Origin: Dugong dugon
Taxonomy: Eukaryota > Chordata > Mammalia > Sirenia > Dugongidae
Direction: 5' to 3'
Assembly (NCBI GenBank): GCA_030035585.1
Contig: CM057469.1
Span: 118,460,650-118,524,649, forward strand
Length of the DNA: 64,000 bases
The number at the start of each line of letters is the position of its first letter. The first letter of the stretch is position 1. Below are positions 23,080-34,824 of the stretch, in pieces. A program made the translations under genes and the position numbers. The notes beneath the pieces were generated by a model, which saw nothing but the letters and a program-made list of their open reading frames with translations, was not told the origin of the DNA and searched no databases.

Positions 23080-23850
23080 CTTAACTATGGGTTATGAAAT
23101 TTATAAATTACTTAGAACCCAAAAAGCTCTAAAGGATGTTGGACTTCTTTGAACATTGTGGGTACAGAGAGGATCAAAAACTGTTTCATAACATTGTCAG
23201 GGATAAGGTTGGTCTCAGTTTATCAAACCATTTTCAAAAATTTAACTAAGAAGGCAAACCCTTTGCATTATACATTAGGCAATGGCTTACCATCCTTTTT
23301 GTGAGCTCTTTTGTAATTATTTATGTGTCACAAATAATTACATCAAATGAGTCTCCTCAAAGGAAGATATCAGAATGGTATCATACCTGTGCTTCTGGAG
23401 AAAGTTGGATTTGGTTAAGATCTTGTCTGTAAAGGTTGTGTGCCATGGCAAGGCTGTTGATACCCCAACGGTAGGTAGTTACATAAAATTGTAATGTGTC
23501 ACATCAAAGGTAAAGGTGAAGAGCTACTGAGAAACTATTGAAATAGGCATTGAATAGAACAGATCAGCCAAATCCATGAAAACAAAATATTTATGAGTTG
23601 CTGATGAGATGGAGTCACTACTTTTAATAATATTGGACATGAAAGCCTTAATGTGTTGGGATCATGACATTAGGTTGGGTAATCTACCATGAGGCACCAT
23701 TCATTCTTTCCAAGTTTCAGAAAAGGTTCAATTAGGCTGTTAAATGAGAAGTAGTGGGAATAATCACCCCTTCACTAAGTAGTTACTGTATGATTGGTTT
23801 CAATTTTTGAAGGTCTTGTTTTAATTTACATTGGGCCATTTTATCTACAG
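23080..23850 (-). mobile_element. Endogenous retrovirus pol (reverse transcriptase) remnant, minus strand
   Basis: In reverse translation, short retroviral RT motifs appear in the right order. GVIIPTT is encoded by 23770-23750 and YRWGINSLA by about 23473-23447, followed at once by a MAHNLYRQDL stretch. The spacing of about 100 codons between the first two fits the RT palm region of ERVL- or class I-type pol. Stops and frameshifts are frequent. The 'LPQG' part has changed and the catalytic YxDD is not recognisable. No LTR, gag or env could be tied to it. The exact ERV class is undecided. Confidence 0.5.
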
Positions 23851-23945
23851 GCAGTCCCTGGGTATAAATGTCTGACGTATGTACAACTTGTAGTCACAAA
23901 CCAACACCAGTCAAGCCTAGTATATTAAAAATTCAAGATACATAA
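23849..23945. mobile_element. Possible DNA-transposon end
   Basis: 'ggcagtccctgggtataaatgtc' and the next 40 bases resemble the end of an old Tc1/mariner-type element of the 'cagtccccgggttacgaac' kind. It is short and diverged, and no second end was seen. Confidence 0.3.
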
Positions 23946-23991
23946 AATGGGTCATAGTAACAGAGGGGCACTTTGTGATGCACATCAAAAA

Positions 23992-25325
23992 TTATTGTTG
24001 TTAGGGGCTGTAGAGTCAGTTCAGACTCACAGCGACCCTATGTACAACAGAATGAAACACTGCCAGGTCCTACACCATCCTCACAATTGTTGTTATGTTT
24101 AAGCCCATTGTTACAGCCACTATGTCAATCCATCTCATTGAGGGTCTTCTGTTTTTCTCTGACCCTCCATTTTACCAAACATGATGTCCTTCTCCAGGGA
24201 CTTGTCCTTCCAGATAACATGTCCAAAGTATGTGAGATGAAGTCTTGCCATCCTCGCTTCTAAGGAACACTTTGGCTGTATTTCTTCCAAGACATCTTGT
24301 TCTTTCTGCTGGCAGTCCATGGTATATTCAATATTCTTCACCAACTTTATAATTCGAAGTCGTCAATTTTTCTTTGGTCTTCTTTATTCATTTGCCAGCT
24401 TTTGAATGCATATGAGGTGATTGAAAATATCATGGCTTGGGTCAGGCACACATTAGTCTCAAAGTCACATCTTCACTTTTCAACACTTTGAAGAGGTCTT
24501 TTGCAGCAGATTTGCCCGATGCAATATATCGTTTGATTTCTTGACTGCTGCTTCCAGGGGAGTTAACCGTGGATCAAAGTAAAATTAAACCCTTGACAAT
24601 GTCAATGTTTTCTCCATTTATCATGATGTGGCTTATTGGTCCAGCTGTGAGGATTTTTGTTTTGTTTACATTAAGGTATACTCCATACTGAAGGTTGTAG
24701 TCTTTGATTTTCATCAGTAAGTGCTTCAAGTCCTCTTCTCTTTCAGCAAGCATGGTTGTGTCATCTGCATACTGCATGTTATTAATAAGTCTTACTCCAA
24801 TCCTGATGCCCTGTTCTTCTTCATATGGTCCACTTCTCAGATTTTTTCCTCAGCATACAGATTAAATAAGTACGGTGAAAGGATGCAACTCTGTCTGGCC
24901 ACACATTTCTTGATTTTAAACCTCCTCTATCCCCTTTCTCTGTTCGAACAACTGCCTCTTGTTCTGTGTACAGGTTCTGCATGAGCACAATTTAGTGTTC
25001 TGGAATTCTCATTCTTCACAATATTATCCATAATTTGTTATGATCCATATAGCTGAATGCCTTTGCATAGTCAATAAAACACATGTAAACATCTTTCTGG
25101 TATTCTCTGCTTTCAGCCAAGATCCATCTGATAAATACTTCTAAATAGCTATTCCAGAGACTGTATACTACTGTCACCAATGAATGTATATCCTCATTTC
25201 TTTCCTCCTTAAGGTCAATACCATATAGCTCTTTAAAACACAACATTTCTTGTTTTAATTTGCATCCTTGATTACTAGATGAGGCAAGCATCTTTTCACA
25301 TGCTAATTTGTTCATAATTTATTGC
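23992..25325 (-). mobile_element. RTE (BovB-like) LINE, minus strand, 3' part
   Basis: The 3' end ('ttgttgttaggggctgtaga', 'actcacagcgaccctatg' in antisense) matches the SINE tail region. Farther right are pol C-terminal, linker and reverse transcriptase parts in reverse. The copy is truncated at its 5' side near 25325. Related fragments lie at 34825-35480 (plus) and 55329-55790 (minus). Confidence 0.85.
24135..25315 (-). pseudogene. RTE reverse transcriptase, partial and broken
   Basis: Three minus-strand pieces make up the pol remnant. The first (25315-25016) contains FIDYAKAF, the RT motif with its first catalytic Asp region. The second (24777-24574) begins MQYADDTTMLAE, which carries the YADD catalytic box, and continues to LNVNKTKILTAGP. 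The third (24344-24135) includes MARLHLTYFGHVIWKD and SLEKDIMFGK, typical of the BovB/RTE C-terminus. Stops and shifts separate the pieces, and the endonuclease half is missing. This enzyme class mobilises the RTE and, by the shared tail, probably mobilised the AfroSINEs. Confidence 0.85.
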
Positions 25326-25429
25326 ATGTTTCTTTATAAGATTGTTTATCTTTTCAGGAATTTGGAGGATTTCTTTATTGATATGAATTTTATCTCGCTT
25401 CTAAGCTGCACAGAGTTCAGAAAAGTCTG

Positions 25430-25790
25430 TCTCTTACTTTTTTAATTATTATTTTTTACATTTTGATATAGTTTCAAAGCAGTTCCAGAAAATAATACAG
25501 AGTGAGCTTGTATTCTTTTTACCCAATTTTAACCAATAGTAACATCTTGGAAAACTATAGTACAAAATCAGAACCAGAATATTGACAATGATGCAGTCAA
25601 GATACAGAACATTTTCATCACCACAATAAATCCTCAGGTTGCCTTTTGATGGCCACCGCTACTTATCTCCCTCCCCCAATTCCTCTGTAATCCTTGGCAA
25701 CCACTAATTTGTCCTAGAAATCTATAATTTGGTCAGTTCAAGAATGTTTGGTAAATGGAATCATGCTGAATTCTTCTACCAACTTACATT
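25430..25790 (-). mobile_element. Old L1 3'UTR fragment, minus strand
   Basis: The blocks 'gtaacatcttggaaaactat', 'gaaccagaatattgacaatg' and 'agtcaagatacagaaca' follow the antisense of a common old L1 (L1MC-like) 3'UTR. It has no coding content. Confidence 0.7.
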
Positions 25791-26084
25791 ACAACCAGTG
25801 GTGTTTGTCCCAGATAAGGAATGGCCCCTGTCCCTTCTCTCTTGGCAGGCACTCTTTCTTCCAGATTTAGTATTAGTTGAATGCCCTGCAACCTCAGTCC
25901 TATAATGGGTTCAAGAAAAGTCACTATTTCACAATTTTTCCAGCTTTATCCTGAATAGAAAAGTAAGCATAATAATGCCTTTCTAGCTATCTACATCACT
26001 GAGATGAAGTCTTCAAATAGCTTCATATGATATTAACATTTTAATCTTTGAGTGTATATTTATCATACGGCTTTTCTTTGAGAT
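25791..26084. other. Single-copy interval
   Basis: Nothing recognised. It could include the worn end of the neighbouring L1 fragment. Confidence 0.4.
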
Positions 26085-26290
26085 AGATAATAATAACAAT
26101 AATAACACTATACTTCTGTAGAAACTTTACAGTTAAAAGTCTTTCCACATATAGTCTTATTTTGACTCTTACTACGACATTTGAAAGAAGAGTGGTGAAG
26201 CCATTCATCCAAGTCAGTGCAGTTAGTCAATGCCACAGAAGAAAAGGAAATTAGGACTTGTAAATCCAAGCTTGTCACTTCCTTCAGTGA
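26085..26290 (-). repeat. MIR-like SINE, minus strand
   Basis: An 'ataataataac' lead is followed by a pattern like the antisense MIR core. The match is weak. Confidence 0.4.
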
Positions 26291-26387
26291 GTGGCCTTGT
26301 CCATTACAACCATCTCTTCACAAATCCATTGGCTTTTTTGTATAATCTCAGTACCATGTTGGACTACGTGGAACAGCTATGAAACCT

Positions 26388-26822
26388 GGGTTGAATGATG
26401 GCCCCCCAAAAGATATGTCCACATCATAATTCCCAGATCCCGAAAATGTTACCTTATTTGGAAAAAGGGTATTTGCAGATATGATTAAGTTAAAGACCTT
26501 GAGATGAAGAGATCATCCTGGATTATCTGAGTAGGCCCTAAATCTAATGACAAGTGTCCTTATAAGAGATACACAAAGGAGATATGACAGAGGGGACAGT
26601 GTAATCACTGAGGCAGAGATTGGAGCGATGCAGCTGTAAACCAAGGAATATCTGGAGTCACCAGAAACTGGAAGAAACAAGAAATCTATTCTCCCCTACA
26701 ACCTGTGAAGGAAGCATGGCCCAGCTGACACTTTGATTCTGAACTCCTGACCTCCAGAATTAGGAATGTTGTTTTCAGTCGCCACATTTGTGGTAATTTG
26801 TTATGACAATCCTGCACATTAT
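26388..26822 (+). mobile_element. MLT1-type solo LTR (ERVL-MaLR), plus strand
   Basis: The order matches MLT1: 'ttgaatgatggccccccaaa', 'ttatttggaaaaagggt', 'ggccctaaatctaatgac', 'gtccttataagaga', then 'tgacctccagaatt' and 'gtggtaatttgttatgac'. It is an old, diverged, pan-mammalian LTR with no internal region. Confidence 0.82.
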
Positions 26823-26935
26823 AGGAGGTTTAGAAACATCCCTGTCTCTACCAACTAGATGTTTGTAGGATGCCCCCTCCCCAGACATTGCCAAATGTTA
26901 CCTGGGGGGCATAATTGCCCCTGATTGGGAACTAC
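26823..26935. mobile_element. Old hAT-type DNA-transposon fragment
   Basis: 'cagacattgccaaatgttacc' and 'ggggcataattgcccctg' are the end of a widespread non-autonomous mammalian DNA transposon. I am unsure of the subfamily. Confidence 0.5.
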
Positions 26936-26954
26936 ATGTTTATATTTATATTTT

Positions 26955-27160
26955 ACATGCTATAGATCAGTGGTTCTCAAGTGTATTGTGCGTAAGAATC
27001 ACTTCGAGAGCTTGAAAAAAACTTTCCTGAGTCTCAGGCTGAGAGGTTCTCATTCCATAGTGGGGAATGGGGCCTATGCATTTGCATTCTTACAAGCTCA
27101 CAGCTAGTACTGATGGTGCTGTTCCAAGAACCACTCTTTGAGTGACACTGCACTAGGCCA
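26955..27160. mobile_element. MER5-like (hAT-Charlie) element
   Basis: It starts 'cagtggttctcaagtgt' and closes with 'aagaaccactctttgagtga', the inverted ends of MER5-type elements. It is diverged inside. Confidence 0.6.
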
Positions 27161-27291
27161 GTGTTCTAGAAGTTCAAATGGGTTCATAGATCCCCCACAT
27201 CCATGTCATTTGGATGCCTCAGGCCAGAATCAGTGATTCAGACTTTTAGGGGCAAGGAGGTCAGGAATTTGTAGTTTCATTAGTGTACCAA

Positions 27292-27497
27292 GTGAGCACT
27301 GGTGGTGCAGTGTTAAGCGCTTGGCTGCTAATCAAATGATTGGTGGTTCGAACTCACTAGTTGCTTTCTGGGAGAAAGATGTGGCGGTCTGCTTCTGTAA
27401 AGATTTACAGCCTTGGAAACCCTGTGGGGCAGTTTTACTCTGTCCTACAGGGTCACTATGAGTTGAAATTAACTCAAAGGCAACCGGTTTGGGGTTC
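27292..27497 (+). mobile_element. AfroSINE, long form, plus strand
   Basis: The tRNA-like head ('ggtggtgcagtgttaagcgc', 'ggttcgaactcac') is followed by the extra middle block 'gatgtggcggtctgcttctg' that the short form lacks. Then come 'ccctgtggggcagttttac' and the tail 'caaaggcaaccggtttggg'. A second long-form copy follows at 27511. Confidence 0.85.
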
Positions 27498-27510
27498 AAT
27501 GTTTGTGACA

Positions 27511-27731
27511 GAGTCCCCCTTGGGTGGTGCAAACTGTTAAGTGCTCAACTACTAAGCCAAAAATTTGGTGGCTCTAAATTGCAAAGAAGCACCTCGGAAG
27601 ACAGGCCTATAGATCTACTTCCAAAAGGTCACAGCCTTGAAAACCCTTTGGAGCATAGTTCTACTCTGAAACTCACAGGGTCACCATGAGCTGGATTGAA
27701 CCTGATCATATCTAACAATAATAACAACAAT
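27511..27731 (+). mobile_element. AfroSINE, long form, older copy with RTE-type tail
   Basis: It has the same layout as the preceding copy but is more diverged ('ttgggtggtgcaaactgtta', 'aaaaccctttggagcatag'). It ends in 'taacaataataacaac', the AAC-rich repeat found at RTE 3' ends. It is nearly head-to-tail with 27292-27497. Confidence 0.75.
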
Positions 27732-27744
27732 GTGAAGTCTAAAT

Positions 27745-27925
27745 CAGTGGTTCTCAAGCTTGGTCGTGCATTGTAATTGTCTGGGGATCTTTACAATTTA
27801 CTGATACCTGGCTCCCACCATCAGAAATTCTGATTTACTTGGCATAGTGTGCAACCAGAGAATCAAGATTTATAAAAGCTCCTCAGTTAATACTAACGTG
27901 CAGCAAAGTTTGTGAACAACTACTC
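27745..27925. mobile_element. MER5A-type (hAT-Charlie) element
   Basis: It begins 'cagtggttctcaagcttgg', has 'tcagaaattctgatttactt' inside and ends near 'gcaaagtttgtgaacaacta', the MER5A order. Confidence 0.75.
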
Positions 27926-28612
27926 TAAGCCATATTTAAATAGTGTGTCCAAGAAATAAAATTGGAGCTTTGTTAAAGGTACTTATTAGTTATAACAACT
28001 GAGCAAGCATTCAGGATTGGAATGGGTTAAATCAATTTTATTTCTAACACAAAATTGCTATGTTTATTCAGTAATAAAAAAGTTCTCTCTTTGTGGAGTC
28101 CAAAAGCCTGGTTCTTAAAAGAAATACATATTTAATGCTGGTATTTAATGAAGTCAGCCTTTTGTACAGAGCTTTATTACACCGTTTTAATTGGAATTTT
28201 AGTTGATCTTTTGCCTTTTTGACACAAATCTAAAAGTCACCAAGTACAATTACAACATTGTCATCATAGTCACAGGGTTTTACATTAATTTCCTTAACCC
28301 TTCATGCCTGGCGATATATAGAACAACCATGAACTTTTTCAGCCTCTGGGGTTTATTGGGAAGCTGCTGTACCGCTGATAGTGCATGCTGCCTCAAGACA
28401 GGGGCCTTTATAACTGACACTGAAGAAATGGGCATGTACTGCAGATTACTGTTTTTATACGGTACTGTGTGAGGTGCCTGAAGTTTTGATAGGAGAAATA
28501 GACATTCTGAAAAATTTTATTTGCTACACTTTTGTACCTATAGACCCTGGTGGAGACTCTGGGATATAATTAGTGGTATTTCATATGTACCACTAAACAT
28601 GTAGGAGGGGGC
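27926..28612. other. Single-copy interval with one 89-codon frame
   Basis: A plus-strand frame at 28203-28472 (rich in Leu, Phe, Tyr and Cys) has no match I know. Its first codon position is TTG rather than a clear ATG. The interval shows no repeat hallmarks and could be conserved non-coding DNA, but this cannot be judged from one species. Confidence 0.4.
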
Positions 28613-28785
28613 AAGAAAAAAAATCCCATTGCGGTCGAGTGGATTCCGATTTACAGCGACCGTATAGGACAGAGTAGAGCTGCCCCGTAGGGTCTCCAAG
28701 GAACACCTGGTGGATTCAGACTGCTGACCTTTTGACTAGCTGCTGTAGCTCTTAACTACTATACTACCATGCTACCAGGGTTTCC
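28613..28785 (-). mobile_element. AfroSINE, short form, minus strand
   Basis: It reads in reverse from an A-rich tail through 'ttgcggtcgagtggattcc' and 'ggacagagtagagctgcccc' to 'gctaccagggtttcc'. Its CpG-containing tail suggests a fairly young copy. Confidence 0.87.
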
Positions 28786-29403
28786 AAAAATAATACTACA
28801 TACCAAAAATTCATACACACTCAATGATTCAGCATGCATCTATTGATGAAAATACTCGGTATCAAAAAATTCAAAGGAGAAAATAATTGGGTCACCAAAG
28901 GGTTAACTTACTGATTGGGAGAGTCAAGCTTCCAATGATTCAGAGAAAGCAGAAAGGTTAAGATGCTAGGTAACATATTTCAGAAAAAACGTATGTGTGT
29001 GTGTGTGTGTGTGTGTGTATCTTTGAGCAGCATAAGAAAGTAATAGTGTTAAGGAAGAACTTCCTCTTTCCAGCATTATGAAACACTTGAATTACTAACA
29101 GAAGAATATGCCAAATTTCCTATTGGTATTGAGCTCTTTTTAAATTATGATTTCATTATTAATTAATTATTTTTTTTAGAAAGAAAGAATTTGCTTGTTT
29201 TTTATCTGGAGTCATAGAAATGCAAAATTAATTTTGAGTCCACTTGGTTAAAAAAAAATCCATATTTCTTTAGGCTCTACCCTCTCTCTTTTGGCTATAC
29301 AAGAGTTCTTTACCTCTTCCCACATTCACCCAGGCATTTACACTAGCTTACTCTCCATCTTTCAGTGATTCCTCATGTTTCAGAGTTCATAATTTTGTCT
29401 GGT
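28786..29403. other. Single-copy interval with a (TG)n microsatellite
   Basis: A TG run of about 13 units lies at 28993-29018. The rest is AT-rich and unrecognised. Confidence 0.6.
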
Positions 29404-29464
29404 GTTGTTGTTATTAGTTACCTTCAAGTCGATTCCAACTCATAGTGATCCCATGTGACCCCAT
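29404..29464 (-). mobile_element. RTE/AfroSINE tail fragment, minus strand
   Basis: 'ttgttgttattagttacctt' and 'gtcgattccaactcatagtg' are the antisense of the shared RTE/SINE 3' end. Only about 60 bp are present. Confidence 0.7.
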
Positions 29465-30408
29465 GATTGCCTGGTGTATGTATAGACATATAAGAGAGAT
29501 ATATAAAGATGGAAATCTAGAGAGATGTGAAGATCTCTCTCTCTCTTTCCCTCTCTCTCTCTTCCTGTGTGTATATGTCTTTAAATAGTTGATTAAAGTA
29601 ATGCAATCAAATCCTAATGATTGGCATAAACTGTATCTAGTACATTAAGAGAAAAACCAATTCCTGCACTAAAATCAGAAATATCAAAGACATAATGTAT
29701 AGCATTAAGGAAATATAGACTTTTGGTTTAAATTGGCTTTTGGTGGTGGAACATTATGCAAAATCTTTCACTTTCTAATAAGATACCTTTGAAAACCCAG
29801 GAAGTGAGACCTACAAGAGACCAACTCATAAAACAAACAAAAGAACAAAAAACAAAACAAACACACACACTAAATATAACATTGCTATCTTGAAGAAGTT
29901 TTTACATACTATGATGAGCATTGATTTGGAGTAAGAAAAAAACATTCTAAGCTTTGTCTCAGAACATCTAGTGAAAGAGGAATTACTTAAAAAGAAGAGA
30001 AAAGAAGATTTGTAATGCAAATCATATCTTCCCCTCCACCTGCTAACTATATATTCCAGATCTCTCCAAGTACACAACTGAACAGCTGACCTCTTCCTTC
30101 ACAGAAGCTAGTATGCAAGGCAGACAGAATGCTGTTTTCTTCAGACCACCACGTCTACTAACTCCTGGCAATCTTCCTACTCAGAGGCAGAAACACCAAG
30201 AAAATGATGAGGCAGCGGGTAGGGAAATTTGTGTTGAAACACTGTCTTATGTTAGGTGCAACTATCAAAATCAAGCTAGGCATATGAGGAAATATTTCAG
30301 AAGTATGTCAGTTAAAATTTGTGTTGAAGTTATATTTATTAAGTAATTCTACTAGTTCCAGTCATCAGATTATCAGGCAGCAGATGAGTGGAAATAACAT
30401 CTTCATTA
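29465..30408. other. Single-copy interval with a (CT)n tract
   Basis: A CT-rich run occupies about 29533-29563. Small frames at 29826-30077 (minus) and 30113-30346 (plus) have no known similarity. Confidence 0.5.
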
Positions 30409-30567
30409 AAAACAAACAAACCTGTTTCCGTCGAGTGGATTCTGACTCACAGTGACCCTATGGGACAAAGTAGAACTGCCCCACAGCGTTTCCAAAGAAC
30501 GGCTGGTAGATTCGAACTGGCGACTTTTTGGTTTACAGCTAATCTCTTAACCGCTGTGCCACCAGAA
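30409..30567 (-). mobile_element. AfroSINE, short form, minus strand
   Basis: An A/C-rich tail ('aaaacaaacaaac') is followed by 'gtcgagtggattctgactca', 'agtagaactgccccacag' and the head ending 'gctgtgccaccag', all in reverse. Confidence 0.87.
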
Positions 30568-32034
30568 TATTGTTTTTTAGTATCCTTATTAAAGCAGCAA
30601 AAAACATGGATAATTCAGAGGAAAATCATATATCTAAAAGTTAATTCTGCATAGTATAAAATTGAGAAAAATTAAAATAATGTCTACCATATGTATTAAA
30701 TACAAGAAACTGTTGTCTTTGAAATATAAAAACAGAAGACTAGAAGAGATAAAGATCAAAGTTAAAAAGGACTAAGTGAAAAAGCAACCAGATGAGATGG
30801 GAAAAAAAAAAAAAAAAAAAAAAAAAGGAGTAGAAAAAAGTTGAAATGATAAGAAAATTAAAATTTATAAAATTTAAATCTAAATTTTAGGTAATAGCAT
30901 AACTGATAGTATAGAAAAATGAGTGATGTGAAGCTCAAATGCAAAGAGCTCATCTATAATGTAAAGGAAAAGGACAGAGAAGAAAACCATGAGAAATAAG
31001 ATGACAGATATAAAGGACAGAAAAGAGAGACCTAATAAATAGATTGTCTCTAAGAACTGAACAATATATGCTGCATAATAAATATTAAAAATATTTGATA
31101 GAAGAAACCTTATAAGATTGTGTATACCTATTTAAAAAGATTAATGCAGTCCAGGCAAAAACAATAGTAAATGAGCCACTCAAAATGAGTCACAGTCTAA
31201 ATCTGGAAATTTCTCAGTAAATCTTCCAAACTAGAAGCAAAAAAGCCTGGAGGCCCAGGCTGGTTGAGAAAAAGACGGCAGAGAGCAAATATTAATCTTA
31301 TTATTACTTTAAGGAAACTGGCGGATATTGGCATGAGGATAAGTTGCACTAGGCTTTCACACTTTGCATATATTAAGGTTAAAAAATCTTGTTATTTAGA
31401 AAGAAGGTGGCTGGATTGAGGATGCTTGATGATCTCTAAAAGAACATTTTTTGGATGTAATAAAAAAAGTACAATTTAATAGACAACAACAAACATTGAC
31501 AAGTTCTTTAACATAAGAGTAAAATCTATGCTCTGCTTTGGCCTAGTCTGTAACTCTCTGCTTATTTTTCACAGATGATTGGACTCAACTTACCCTTTCT
31601 CCTTTTATCTTAGCTTAACATTTTTAATCAGAGATCCACACAATATCTGAAACATACTTCCTCAAGTCTCATACTGGAAACAATATAGAACCTTTGTTGT
31701 AAAGATGATTCTACGTTCAAACATATTCATATACATCAAACAATACAAGAAATTTCTGAGTTTCAGAAACAAGGTCTAGTCTTCAATACAGCACAACATA
31801 AGAGAAGGCTTTGGAAAATATCTAATTTTGTGGTCTCACAGGGATTCCGAGAGTTATTGTATCTACCCAAAGGGAGCAATCTAGGAGTCAGAAAGGTCAA
31901 TTGAAGGTGTAGTATATAATTTTTGAATGAAAAACCCAATAGATGGAGTTAATGGAATACTCAAAAGCTTAAATAATGTAATACACTACATTATTAGTTT
32001 GAGTAAACCACCATAACACAGAGAAAATGGATAA
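30568..32034. other. A-rich interval with a 25-bp poly(A) run
   Basis: The poly(A) run is at 30802-30826. The A-rich purine sequence 30650-31250 may be a very old L1 ORF1 region, but I could not place firm landmarks. 31450-32030 is unrecognised apart from an approach to the L1 that follows. Confidence 0.4.
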
Positions 32035-34262
32035 CGAAATTAATGTGATATGAATCCAAGGGTCGTTCAACATGAGAAAATTGATTAATGTTATATATCA
32101 CATTAATAGAACAATGGAAAAAACAAAATCGTCATCTCTAAGGATGCAGTAGAAGTATTTGACAAAATCCAACACTCCTTCATGATAAAAATACTCAAAA
32201 AACAAGTAATAGAAGGAACTTCCCAAACATGATAAAGGACGTTTATGAAAAGACCACAGCCAACATCATAGTCAGTGGTGAAAGACTAAAAGCTTACCCT
32301 AAGATCAGGAAGAACATAAGAATTCCCACTTTCACCACCGCTATTCAACATTGTACTAGAAGTTCTAGGCAGTGCAATCAGGCAATAAAACATAATAAAA
32401 AAAATCCATATTGGAAAAAAATAAGTAAAACTATCCCTATTTGAAGATGATACGGTCCTATATATAGAAATCCCAAAGTATCCACAAAAAAACTACTAGA
32501 GGTATTAAATAAATTAAGCAAAGTTGCAGGGTGCAAAATCAACACACAAATACTAGTTGTGTTTCTGTAAATAATTTGGACAGGGAATTAAGAAAAAAAA
32601 TTTATTTACTATAGCATTCAAATGAATAAAATGCCTAGTATTAAATTTAAGCAAGTAGGTAAAACACATTTACACTAAAAATTAAAATCTTCCTAAAAGA
32701 AGATGCTAAATAAATAGAAAAACATCTTTTCTTTATGGATTGGAAGACTTAATATTGTTTAAGTAGAAATACTACCAGCTGTCTACAGATTTAATGCAGT
32801 CCTTATAAAAATCAATGATCATTTTTGCAGAAATAGAAAAGCTGATCCTCAAATGCATATGGAATTAAAAGGGGTCCCAATAGCAAAAGCAGCCCTGAAA
32901 AAGAAGAACAAATTTCAAAATTTACTATAAAGCTACAGTAATCAAAACCATGTGGCACTGACACAAGGGTAGACATATAGACTAATAGAACAGAATTGAG
33001 AGTCTGGAAATAAACTACATCTCTGACCAATTGTTTCTCTCACTCGTTCTCTTTTTTAATTTTTAGTGTGGTGAAAACATACATCAAACATCTGCCAGTA
33101 CAACTTCCACATTTACAACTCAATGACATTGATTATATTTTTCATGTTGTGCCCCCCTTAGTTATTGTTATCCTCACTCAAAACATTTCAGCACCATTAA
33201 CATAAACTCAATTTTCCCCTAACAAAAACTCTCCATTTCCCCCTCCCTCTCACAACTGGTAACCATTAATAATCTTTGGTTTCTATATATTTGCTTATTT
33301 CATATAGGTAACTAACCAACTGATTTTTGATAAGAGTGCTAAAACCATTCAGAGGGGCAAAAATTGTGCTGGGACAACTGGATATCCACACAAAAGAATG
33401 AAATTGAGCTCTATCTCATACTATGTAGAAAACTTAAATAGATCAACGATCTAAATATATAAGAGCTAAAACCATAAACTCTTAGGAGAAAATATAGGGA
33501 CAAATCTTCATGACTTTGGATTTGGCAATGGATCCTTAGATGTGACATCAAAAGCATGAACAGTGAAAGAAAAAAATAGATAAACTGATCTTCATCAAAA
33601 TTAAAAACTTGTACACCAAATGACATTATCAAAAAAGTGAAAAGACATCCTGTAGGACAAGAGAAAATATTTGGACATCACATATAGGGTAAGAATTTAA
33701 TATCAAGAATATGTAAAGAACTTCTAAAACTCAACAACAAGACAATCCAATTAATAAAAGAGCATTTTCCCAAAGAAGATATGCAAATGGACAATAAGCC
33801 CATAAAGAGATGCTCAATATTATTAGTCATTAAGGAAATTAAATAAAAACCACAGTGAGATGCCACTTCATATTCTCTAGGTTAGCTATTAAAAAAGTAA
33901 AACAAAAACAGGAAATGACAAGCCTTCTGAGGATGTGGAGAAATTTGCAACCCTCCTCCACTGCTGTTAAGAATGCAAAACGGTGCAGCTGCTGTGGAAA
34001 AGAGTTTGGCAGTTTTTCAAAAAGATAAACAGAATGACCATAAGACTCCACAGATTCACTTTAAAGTATATACCCCAAAGAATTGAAAACAGACACTCAA
34101 ACAAATCCTTGTACATGAATGTGCATAGCAACAATATTCACAGTAGTCAAAAGGTGGAAATAATCCAAATGATCATCAGTGGATTATTAGATAAACCAAG
34201 TGTGGTGTAGCCATACATGCAATATTATTCAGCCATAAAAGGAATTTAGAATTGATGCATAT
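32035..34262 (+). mobile_element. Old L1 (L1M-type) ORF2 and 3' part, plus strand
   Basis: It starts in the reverse transcriptase region ('cattaatagaacaatgg', 'ttgacaaaatccaacactcc') and passes the catalytic block in a decayed state ('gaagatgatacggtcctata', about 32444-32463). It then runs through ORF2 to the 3' landmark 'attattcagccataaaaggaa' near 34223. A reverse 3'UTR piece of another L1 (33040-33303) interrupts it. It has many stops. The small frame 32229-32444 is a leftover of the RT domain. Confidence 0.85.
33040..33303 (-). mobile_element. Short L1 3' end inserted into the old L1, minus strand
   Basis: Antisense 3'UTR sequence ('tagtgtggtgaaaacatac', 'caactcaatgacattg') is related to the 3'UTR seen at 10600-10680. 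The host L1 text repeats around it ('accaattg' before, 'accaactg' after), fitting a target-site duplication. It is a typical 5'-truncated insertion. Confidence 0.65.
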
Positions 34263-34274
34263 ATTCATAATATG

Positions 34275-34580
34275 TGTTTACATACTCACTCCTCCATTTT
34301 ATTCGAATCTCTGTCCAAATTTCCCCTCATCAGAGATCTGTCTCTGAACTTTCTAAAATAGTAGCTTCTTTCTTTTCTCCCTGCGTCTATAACCTGTTAT
34401 ATTTTTATTCAATGCACTTGTTACCATTTGATACATTTAAGGCTCTTTAAAATTGTCTGTTGCCACTGGATATATATTCCTTGAGAGCGGAAACTAAGTT
34501 TACTTAACCATTATATTTTTGTGCCTAATGCATAATAAGTGTTAAACATTTTATTGAATCAGTTAATGAATTGAATACAG
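34275..34580 (+). mobile_element. LINE-2 (L2) 3' end, plus strand
   Basis: It has the L2 end pattern: 'ccttgagagcggaaactaag', 'gtgcctaatgcataataagt', then 'tattgaatcagttaatgaat'. It is diverged. Confidence 0.65.
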
Positions 34581-34824
34581 TATAAACCAGTAAGTATTTC
34601 TTAAGCAATGCTCATAATTTAGATAGTCAGCAATACCTAGTCAAAAACATTCCAGAAAGGGAAACAGTCTAAGAAAAGAAGAAAGAAAGAAAGAAAATTA
34701 CAATGTAATTTGGGAGTCAAGCAATCCAACCTGGCTATAAAAAAAATGTTCATTTTAGTACATCTTGTGATATAGGCTTCAAACATAAGTATACTTCAGT
34801 ATGTATTACACCTAAATGTGAAGA

